Shown piece after piece: positions 6,447 to 12,308 of a stretch of 12,308 bases of DNA. The DNA comes from JBEIUO01 sp964549785 (lineage in GTDB: Bacteria > Planctomycetota > Phycisphaerae > Phycisphaerales > UBA1924). The stretch is taken from contig CAZJXA010000086.1 of assembly GCA_964549785.1 (NCBI GenBank), positions 1 to 12,308 on the forward strand, given 5' to 3'. Both the position numbers and the translations under genes were made by a program. The notes beneath the pieces were generated by a model. It was not told where the DNA came from. It saw only the letters and a program-made list of their open reading frames with translations, and made no database searches. Numbering within the stretch: position 1 is the stretch's first letter; each line of letters starts with the position of its first letter.

Positions 6447-7877
6447 TTGAAGACCGCCTCGTTCGGACACCGCCGGCTGACAACCGCGATTCTTGCCGGA
6501 TTGCTCGCCACGTCGTGCACCAAAGAACCTCCGTTCGAAGCCCCCGCGGGTCCGCAGGAGTCGCCCGCGGCGATCACCAACCGGGTCGATATTCCCGCCG
6601 CGGTGCGGACCAACCTCGGAATCACGTTTGTCAAGGTCGAGCGCCGCAATGTCGCGAAGACGCTGCGCTTCCCCGGACGATTCGAGTTTCTGCCGACCGC
6701 CCGACGCGAGCATCGGGCCGCTGCCGCAGGGCGTGTGGAGCTCCTCGTTTCGCAGTTCGAGCGCGTGGAAGTCGGCACTCCCCTCTTCCGATTGGACTCA
6801 CCCCGCTGGCGAGAACTCCAGGAACAGATTTGGTCCGCCGAGGCCGCGCTTTCCCAAAGCGAGACCAGGTCAGACTCGTTCGGCCCGGTCCTCGCGGCGC
6901 ACGCCCAGCACGAATCTCGTCTCCGCGAGAAGAGCGAACTGTGGGCCGAACGGGTTACCCAACTCGAAACGCTGCGCAGCGCGGGCGGCGGCCAACAGAC
7001 CACGTTCGCCGATGCTCGAACCGCCTTGGCCGATGCCCAGGCCGAGCTCTCGGAAGCGGTCGAGAAGGGCGCCGAAATCACGGCCCGTCGTCGCGAAGTG
7101 GCGGCCGATCGTGTCGCCGCCGCGGCCCGGCTGGAATTGCTGCTGGACGTTGCGGCCTCGCTGACCGGCGTCCCGCGCGAGGACCTGCTCCGCCCGGGGC
7201 CGGGCGACGGCGAATCTCGCCCTCTGTGGCGCTCGCTCGCGGCCTTGGAAGTTCGGGCCACCGCCCCCGGAGTCGTCGAAGAAATGGGTGTCACGACGGG
7301 CGCGATCGTCGAATTATCGCACCTGGTCCTGAGCACCGTGCAGCCCGATCAACTCCGCTTCCGCGCGAGCGCACTCCAGTCCGACCTCGGGCGGCTGAAA
7401 GAAGGCCTCCCGGCGCGGATTGTGCCGGGCAGTGGCGGTTCAATCGATCTCCAAGACGCCATGACGGGGTCTCTCACGTTGGGCCTCAACGCCGACCCCG
7501 ACGAACGCACCGTGGACGTGCTCGTGACGCCCGCCACCTTGGCGCTCTGGGCCCGCGCCGGGGTTTCCGCGCAACTCGAGGTCACCGTCGAAGGCGGCCT
7601 CGAAACCCTGGCCATCCCGCTTTCCACAATCACGCGTGACCGGACCCGAGCCATCATTTTCCGCCGCGACCCCGCGAACCCGGACAAGGCCATCCGCATC
7701 GACGCCGACGTGGGCGTCAACGATGGTCGCTGGGTGGCCATCGGAAGCGGCGTCAAGGAAGGCGACGAGATCGTGCTCGACGGCGTGTACCAACTGATGC
7801 TCGCCACCGCCGGCGACGCCTCCAAGGGCGGCCACTTCCACTCCGATGGCACCTTCCACGACGGCGAGGACAAATAA
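6447..7877 (+). CDS. czcB: CzcB-like RND efflux periplasmic adaptor (membrane fusion protein), lipoprotein
   Basis: This is the adaptor linking the inner-membrane pump to the outer-membrane channel. The chosen start is TTG 6447 with GGAG 8 nt upstream. It gives a compact signal peptide, MKTASFGHRRLTTAILAGLL, with ATSC at residues 21-24 as a plausible lipidation site. The same frame is open back to GTG 6369, but that would add 26 polar residues before the signal sequence. From the TTG start the protein has 476 residues. A first lipoyl half-domain (AAGRVELLVSQFERVEVG, ~94-111) leads into a long Ala/Glu/Arg helical hairpin (~120-238). Then come the second lipoyl half (LEVRATAPGVVEEMGVTTGA, ~267-286), a beta-barrel (~300-395) and a membrane-proximal domain. 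The C-terminus is His-rich (GGHFHSDGTFHDGEDK), which suggests metal binding and is a feature I associate with planctomycete CzcB proteins. czcA follows after 2 bp. Confidence 0.88.
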   Translation: MKTASFGHRRLTTAILAGLLATSCTKEPPFEAPAGPQESPAAITNRVDIPAAVRTNLGITFVKVERRNVAKTLRFPGRFEFLPTARREHRAAAAGRVELLVSQFERVEVGTPLFRLDSPRWRELQEQIWSAEAALSQSETRSDSFGPVLAAHAQHESRLREKSELWAERVTQLETLRSAGGGQQTTFADARTALADAQAELSEAVEKGAEITARRREVAADRVAAAARLELLLDVAASLTGVPREDLLRPGPGDGESRPLWRSLAALEVRATAPGVVEEMGVTTGAIVELSHLVLSTVQPDQLRFRASALQSDLGRLKEGLPARIVPGSGGSIDLQDAMTGSLTLGLNADPDERTVDVLVTPATLALWARAGVSAQLEVTVEGGLETLAIPLSTITRDRTRAIIFRRDPANPDKAIRIDADVGVNDGRWVAIGSGVKEGDEIVLDGVYQLMLATAGDASKGGHFHSDGTFHDGEDK

Positions 7878-7879
7878 CA

Positions 7880-10800
7880 GTGCTCAAGAAACTCATCGAG
7901 TTTTCGCTGAAGCAGTCCTCGCTCATCGTCATCGCGGCCGCACTCCTGCTCATCTGGACGGGGCTCAAAGTCACCGAAATGCCCGTTGACGTCTTCCCCG
8001 AACTCAACGCTCCCACGGTGGTGGTGATGACCGAGGCCGGCGGCCTCGCCGCCGACGAGGTTGAACTCAACGTCACGTTCCCGATCGAAACCGCCGTCAA
8101 CGGCCTCCCAGGAACCCGGCGGGTGCGCAGCGCCAGCGCCACCAGCCTCTCGATCGTCTGGGTCGAGTTCGACTGGGGTTCGGATATTTACCGCGCCCGT
8201 CAACTCGTCTCCGAACGTCTCTCCGCCGTCCGTGAGAGCCTCCCCCCTGATACCCACACCGAGATCACGCCCGTCACGTCGATCACCGGTGAGATCATGC
8301 TGGTATCGCTCTCGTCTCCCACCGGCACGGTCAGCCCGCTCGATCTCCGCGCCTACGCCGAGTTCGACCTCCGTAACAAGTTGCTCGCCGTGCCGGGTGT
8401 CGCCCAAGTCGTCGCGATCGGCGGCGAACTCCCCCAATACCAGGTCAACGTCCGCCAGGAGCACCTGCGCCTCTACGGTCTCACGGTCGAGGACGTCGTC
8501 GAGGCATCCCGTGGCGCTCACAGCACAGCCAGCGCCGGCTACCTCCCCAGCGTTAACAGCCTCGAACTCCCCATCCGTCAGACGGCCCGGGTGCAGAGTG
8601 TGGACGACATCAAGTCCACCATCGTGAAGTATCACAACGGCGTCGCCGTCAACATCGGTCAGGTCGCCGACGTCGTGCTCGGACCATCCCCCAAACGCGG
8701 CACCGCCGCTGATGGCGGCCTCCCCTCGGTCGTCGTCTCGGTGCAGAAGGCCCCGGGCACCAACACCCTCACGCTCACCGACCAGATCGACGCCGTCCTC
8801 GATCAGGTCGAGGCCGGCCTTCCCGCCGGAATGGTCCTCAACCGCGACGTGTTCCGGGCTTCCCACTTCATCACTCGTTCAGTCGAGAACGTCATCATCG
8901 TGGCCCGGGATGCGACCATCATCGTCGCGATCGTTCTCATCCTCTTCCTCCTCAACATCCGCACCACGATCATCACCCTCGCGGCCCTCCCGCTCTCGGT
9001 TGCCGTCGCCCTCCTCACCCTCTGGGGCCTCGGGCTCTCCATCAACGTCATGACTCTCGGCGGACTCGCCGTCGCCATCGGCGTCCTGGTTGACGACGCC
9101 ATCATCGATGTCGAGAACGTCTTCCGGCGGCTGAACGAAAATAACGCCCTGCCGCCCGAGCAGCGTCGCGCACTCGTGCCGGTCATCTTCGACGCCAGCA
9201 ACGAGATCCGGGGCGCAATGGTCTTCGCCACCCTCATCATCGTGATGGTGTTTCTACCCCTGCTCTTTCTCTCGGGGCTTGAAGGGAGGTTCTTCCGCCC
9301 GCTCGGCATCACCTACATCGTCTCGATCCTCGCCTCCCTCGTCGTTGCCCTCACCGTCACGCCCGCCCTCTGCAAGTACCTCCTCCGCGGCAGACTCAGC
9401 AAGACCGGCCCCCACGGCCCCCACGGTCATGACAGCTGGCTCGTCCGCCGTCTCAAAGCCGTGTACGAGCCGCTCCTTCGCGCCTCAATCCGTGGCCGCG
9501 GGCTCCTCCTCTCCGCCGCCGCGCTCGCCACCCTAGCCGCACTCTGGCTCGGCAGCACCTTCGGCTCCGCCTTCCTCCCATCCTTCAACGAAGGCACCTT
9601 CACCGTCTTCCTCTTGGCCCCGCCGGGCACCTCCCTCCAGGAGAGCAACCGCCTCGCCACCGGCGTCGAGAAGCAGCTCGCTGTCATCGACGGCGTGCGC
9701 AGTGTCACCCGCCGAACCGGCCGCGCCGAACGCGATGAGCACGCCGAGCCGGTCTCCAGTTCAGAGATCGAGGTCACTGTGAAACCGGGCTTCGGCAAAG
9801 AAGATATCCGCCGCTCCATCGACGCCATCGTCTCGAACATCCCCGGCATCACCACCATGGTCGGCCAACCCATCGAGCACCGCCTCAGCCACATCCTCTC
9901 CGGAACCCCCGCCGCCATCGCCATCAATGTCTTCGGTGACGACCTCGACAAACTCCGCGACATCGCCAAGGAAACCGAGACCGCTCTCAAGTCGCTCCCC
10001 GGCACCCGAGACGTCGCCGCCAACCGCGAAGTCCTCATTGTCTCGGTCCCCATCCGCTACCGCGCCCAAGACCTCGCCGCCGCCGGGCTTACCCCCGCTT
10101 CCGCCGCCCAGCAGGTCCAGGCCATGCTCTACGGCGAGACCGTCGCGGAGATCAACCAAGGCGTCCGCCGCTACGAGATGGTCGTCCGCCTCGCCCCGGA
10201 GGAGCGGGAGAGCATCGAACAGGTCGAAAACCTTCTGCTCCGCGGCATGGGCGGCGCCACCGTCCGCCTGAAGGAAGTCGCCGACATCGGCCCCGAACGC
10301 ACCAGCAACCTCATCGCCCGCGAAAACGCCCAGCGCAAAGCCGTCATTTCCTGCAACGTCGCCGAAGGCTTCAACCTCGGCCAACTCGTCAAGGAAGTTC
10401 AGGCCCGCGTCAACCCCATTGTCCAGCGAGCCGGGTACACCGTCCACTATGGCGGCCAGTTCGAGGCCCAGCAATCCGCCGCCAAGACCATCTACCTCAT
10501 GGGCCTGGGTGTCGTCGTCGTCATGTTCCTGCTCCTGCAGATCTCCACCGGCTCGTCTCGCGCGGCCGGGCTCGTGCTCGTCAACCTCCCCCTCGCCGTC
10601 ATCGGTGGCATCGCGGCGATCTTCATCAGCGAATCACCGAGCGTCTTCCGAAATTCTCTCGCGCTCTTCGGGGTGGGGGGGTCGTACGTCGTCCCGGTCA
10701 TCTCGATCGCCAGCCTGGTCGGGTTCGTGACGCTCTTCGGCATCGCCGTGCGCAACGGCATTTTGCTCGTGAACCACTACGACCATGTGCACAACGTCGA

Positions 10801-11137
10801 AGGCAAACCGTTGGGTGAAGCCATCGTCCAAGGTTCCATGGAAAGACTCGTGCCGATCCTCATGACGGCCCTCTGCGCCGCCCTTGGTTTGGTGCCCCTC
10901 GCCATGGCTAAGGGCGAACCCGGCAGCGAACTCCTTGCCCCTCTGGCCGTGGTTGTGCTGGGCGGCCTCATCACCTCCACGTTCCTCAACCTCGTCGTCG
11001 TTCCCGCCGGATACTCACTCGTCTTCGGCGTCAAAGTCGGGAATCAAGTAGAATCCCGGAATCCACTCGTCCGCCTCGCGCATTCCCTCACCGCTCGTTT
11101 CCGAAAGTCCCCCGTTCCAAAAGGAGTTCACCGATGA
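7880..11137 (+). CDS. czcA: CzcA-like heavy-metal RND efflux pump (HME family), inner-membrane transporter
   Basis: This 1085-residue proton-driven exporter would drive metal ions out through CzcB/CzcC. The start is GTG 7880 with GAGGA 9 nt upstream. TM1 (~11-26) is followed by the family signature MPVDVFPELNAPTVVVMTEA and the first periplasmic pore/docking region. TM2-TM6 (~338-500) include AIGVLVDDAIIDVENVF, with adjacent Asp405 and Asp406 in TM4 where HME pumps carry the proton-relay acid. A cytoplasmic TM6-TM7 loop has GPHGPHGHD (510-518), a His cluster. TM7 (~536-553) is followed by the second periplasmic region with GQPIEHRLSHILSGT (662-676), and TM8-TM12 (~870-1055) include GIAVRNGILLVNHYDH. 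The VDDAIIDVEN version differs from the Zn/Co/Cd type (DFG---DGA---EN) and from CusA (VDAAIVM-EN), so the substrate cannot be fixed. Length and domain order are complete. The stop overlaps the next gene (ATGA). Confidence 0.93.
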   Translation: MLKKLIEFSLKQSSLIVIAAALLLIWTGLKVTEMPVDVFPELNAPTVVVMTEAGGLAADEVELNVTFPIETAVNGLPGTRRVRSASATSLSIVWVEFDWGSDIYRARQLVSERLSAVRESLPPDTHTEITPVTSITGEIMLVSLSSPTGTVSPLDLRAYAEFDLRNKLLAVPGVAQVVAIGGELPQYQVNVRQEHLRLYGLTVEDVVEASRGAHSTASAGYLPSVNSLELPIRQTARVQSVDDIKSTIVKYHNGVAVNIGQVADVVLGPSPKRGTAADGGLPSVVVSVQKAPGTNTLTLTDQIDAVLDQVEAGLPAGMVLNRDVFRASHFITRSVENVIIVARDATIIVAIVLILFLLNIRTTIITLAALPLSVAVALLTLWGLGLSINVMTLGGLAVAIGVLVDDAIIDVENVFRRLNENNALPPEQRRALVPVIFDASNEIRGAMVFATLIIVMVFLPLLFLSGLEGRFFRPLGITYIVSILASLVVALTVTPALCKYLLRGRLSKTGPHGPHGHDSWLVRRLKAVYEPLLRASIRGRGLLLSAAALATLAALWLGSTFGSAFLPSFNEGTFTVFLLAPPGTSLQESNRLATGVEKQLAVIDGVRSVTRRTGRAERDEHAEPVSSSEIEVTVKPGFGKEDIRRSIDAIVSNIPGITTMVGQPIEHRLSHILSGTPAAIAINVFGDDLDKLRDIAKETETALKSLPGTRDVAANREVLIVSVPIRYRAQDLAAAGLTPASAAQQVQAMLYGETVAEINQGVRRYEMVVRLAPEERESIEQVENLLLRGMGGATVRLKEVADIGPERTSNLIARENAQRKAVISCNVAEGFNLGQLVKEVQARVNPIVQRAGYTVHYGGQFEAQQSAAKTIYLMGLGVVVVMFLLLQISTGSSRAAGLVLVNLPLAVIGGIAAIFISESPSVFRNSLALFGVGGSYVVPVISIASLVGFVTLFGIAVRNGILLVNHYDHVHNVEGKPLGEAIVQGSMERLVPILMTALCAALGLVPLAMAKGEPGSELLAPLAVVVLGGLITSTFLNLVVVPAGYSLVFGVKVGNQVESRNPLVRLAHSLTARFRKSPVPKGVHR
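11121..11126 (+). promoter_or_regulatory. Shine-Dalgarno of the His-rich lipoprotein inside the czcA 3' end
   Basis: AAGGAG lies 7 nt before ATG 11134, within the last codons of czcA. Combined with the ATGA stop/start overlap, it indicates translational coupling of the lipoprotein to the pump. Confidence 0.6.
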
Positions 11138-11607
11138 GTCAATCTGTTTCCACGCTCGTTGCCACCCTCGCCGTGACGTCCCTCTCGTTCATTTCAGGCT
11201 GCGAAAAGCAGCCGGAAGCGGCCACGGCCACGAAGCCGGCAGGCACCCCAGCCGCCGACACGCACGACGACCACGACCACGGCGAAGAGGTCAACTTGGG
11301 CACCCAGGAGTCCGGCGGGTTCACCCTCGCCGTCAAGCACGATGGCCCGATTACCGAGGGCAGCGAAGTGCCGATTGACCTCACGATCACGAAAATGCCC
11401 GCCGGCACGACCGTGAATGCCGTTCGATTCTGGATCGGCAACGCCACGGCGCAAGGATCGATGAAGGCCATGGCAGCACTGGAAGATGACGAATACCACG
11501 CCCACGTCGAAGTCCCCAGGCCCCTCGCCGCCGACGCCCGAATCTGGGTCGAAGTCGAAGCCTCCACCGGACCGGCCGTGGTGGTGTCGTTCGAGTTGAA
11601 GAAGTAA
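11134..11607 (+). CDS. Small His-rich lipoprotein with YtkA/FixH-like domain, last gene of the czc unit
   Basis: This 157-residue protein starts with a lipoprotein signal (hydrophobic 8-20, SFISGC with lipidated Cys 23). It has an Ala/Pro/Thr-rich linker, then THDDHDHGEE (43-52), an obvious metal-binding cluster, and a compact beta-rich domain (~60-156) with GFTLAVKHDGPITEGSEVPIDLTITK, VNAVRFWIG, YHAHVEVPRPL and IWVEVEAS. The domain pattern resembles YtkA/FixH-type small beta-sandwich proteins, though this is a fold-level impression. His122 and His124 in the domain could also bind metal. ATGA overlap with czcA and AAGGAG upstream place it firmly in the same transcript. A periplasmic metal-chaperone or pump-accessory role is inferred from context; the specific metal is unknown. 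Confidence 0.82.
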   Translation: MSQSVSTLVATLAVTSLSFISGCEKQPEAATATKPAGTPAADTHDDHDHGEEVNLGTQESGGFTLAVKHDGPITEGSEVPIDLTITKMPAGTTVNAVRFWIGNATAQGSMKAMAALEDDEYHAHVEVPRPLAADARIWVEVEASTGPAVVVSFELKK

Positions 11608-11883
11608 GCGGGTTGCGGTGCGGGCCGCCGGGGTACTCGCGTTTGTTTGTGAGCGCTCCGAACCCCGTCACCCATCGAACGACAAGCACACGTCCCGCGG
11701 CCCGACGTGTTCCTCCACTTCAGCACACAGATGCGCAACCATCGGCAGCGCTGCGAACAAAGGCGGCAAGGCGAACGAGTCGGGCGAACCCAACCCAAGA
11801 ACCGGAGCGAAAACGTGGCACGTTCAAAAGTGTGGTAGCCCCCGAGCGTGGGTATCCCTGCATGCGGTGCGTACTGCTACATC
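11608..11883. other. Convergent spacer between the czc unit and the MscS-family gene
   Basis: Terminators for both converging transcripts are expected here, but none is strong. The only tidy hairpin is ACACGTC (11688-11694) with GACGTGT (11704-11710), a 7-bp stem over a 9-nt loop containing CCGCGG, and it lacks a T-run. A segment near 11834-11880 (GTAGCCCCCGAGCGTGGG, ending in GCTAC) has the look of a dispersed intergenic element. Open frames here are unremarkable. Confidence 0.35.
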
Positions 11884-12308
11884 CTACGAGTGATGCGCAC
11901 TCCGCGCCGGCCCGTTTACCGGGAGACCGTCCCGCACACGCGAGAGGTACAGCGTCTGCGTCGGGAAAGCGAAGTCGATGTTGTCGTCGGCAAACGCGCG
12001 TGCCATCGACAACAGCACCGACTGCTGGGTGTCCATATGAATGTTATAGTCCGGTGAGTTGATGTAGTACACGGCCTCGAATTCCAACGACGAATCGCCG
12101 AACTTGCAGAAGTGGCACCGGTCAAACCTGACGTTCGTCTGCTGCTCGATCGCGCGGCGCACAATCGAGTTGACCAGTTCCAGTTGCTGCGGTGGAGTCG
12201 CATAGACAACCCCGAAGGCCAGGATGACCCGACGGTCGGTCATTCGCTTGTAGTTTCGGATGCGGCTGGATAGGAGATCAGCATTGCCGAAGACCAGTTG
12301 CTCGCCCG
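11884..12308 (-). CDS. MscS-family mechanosensitive ion channel, C-terminal part (5' end outside window)
   Basis: The frame enters from the right edge and stops at TAG 11884, giving 140 visible residues. They match the cytoplasmic beta and C-terminal domains of small-conductance mechanosensitive channels. The beta-domain end is GEQLVFGNADLLSSRIRNYK followed by RMTDRRVILAFGVVYATPP, then LELVNSIVRRAIE, the FEAVYYINSPDYNIHMD strand-turn, and a closing FPTQTLYLSR, the usual FPTQT end motif of the family. The ATG at 12243 lies inside the conserved region and cannot be the true start. The membrane-spanning pore domain lies to the right of the window. Such channels release solutes on hypo-osmotic shock. 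There is no visible link to the metal efflux genes, which it faces convergently. Confidence 0.88.
   Translation of the reverse strand, partial: GEQLVFGNADLLSSRIRNYKRMTDRRVILAFGVVYATPPQQLELVNSIVRRAIEQQTNVRFDRCHFCKFGDSSLEFEAVYYINSPDYNIHMDTQQSVLLSMARAFADDNIDFAFPTQTLYLSRVRDGLPVNGPARSAHHS

Noticed and set aside
5314..6450. 378-codon plus-strand open frame across the FnIII-domain gene
   Set aside because: It is the antisense shadow of a gene with a signal peptide, a strong RBS and a terminator. Its product is Arg/Gly-rich with no recognisable domain, and it runs through the terminator hairpin.
7349..8866. 505-codon minus-strand open frame across czcB and czcA
   Set aside because: Long antisense frames are common in GC-rich genes. 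The acidic, low-complexity product shows no motif, while the plus strand carries clear RND-family proteins.

Overview
This 12.3 kb window is GC-rich bacterial DNA, most likely from a planctomycete (Planctomycetota). The main supports are strong C/G third-position bias, a heavy-metal RND pump with the VDDAIIDVEN type of transmembrane-4 motif, a His-tailed lipoprotein adaptor, and a secreted FnIII-domain protein of a kind I associate with Planctomycetes and other environmental bacteria. This assignment is inference; there is no rRNA or other marker gene in the window.

Left part (1-2804). A minus-strand gene runs off the left edge and starts at 1137. It encodes an exported protein that follows glycoside hydrolase family 56 (animal/venom hyaluronidases) block by block, including the catalytic D-x-E pair and the matching Tyr and Trp. 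Divergent from it, at 1440-2804, is a multi-pass membrane protein of the O-antigen ligase/polymerase (Wzy_C) type. After it come about 470 bp without a convincing gene.

Central part (3279-11607). This is a heavy-metal export locus: a small Cys/His-rich secreted protein (CopL/DUF2946-like), CzcC-like outer-membrane lipoprotein, CzcB-like periplasmic adaptor, CzcA-like inner-membrane pump, and a small His-rich lipoprotein with a YtkA/FixH-like domain. Together CzcA, CzcB and CzcC would form a tripartite envelope-spanning pump, with the His-rich accessory proteins binding metal in the periplasm. The czcB, czcA and lipoprotein genes are tightly packed (2 bp gap, then an ATGA overlap). Between czcC and czcB, however, lies a gene on the opposite strand for an exported FnIII-domain protein, with its own strong ribosome binding site and a 14-bp perfect-stem terminator. 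czcC ends in an ATGA junction behind a strong Shine-Dalgarno but is followed by this terminator and not by czcB, which looks like an operon split by an insertion.

Right part (11608-12308). A 276-bp convergent spacer with no obvious strong terminator is followed by the C-terminal part of a minus-strand MscS-family mechanosensitive channel that runs off the right edge. No tRNA, rRNA, CRISPR array, insertion sequence or metal-responsive regulator was seen.
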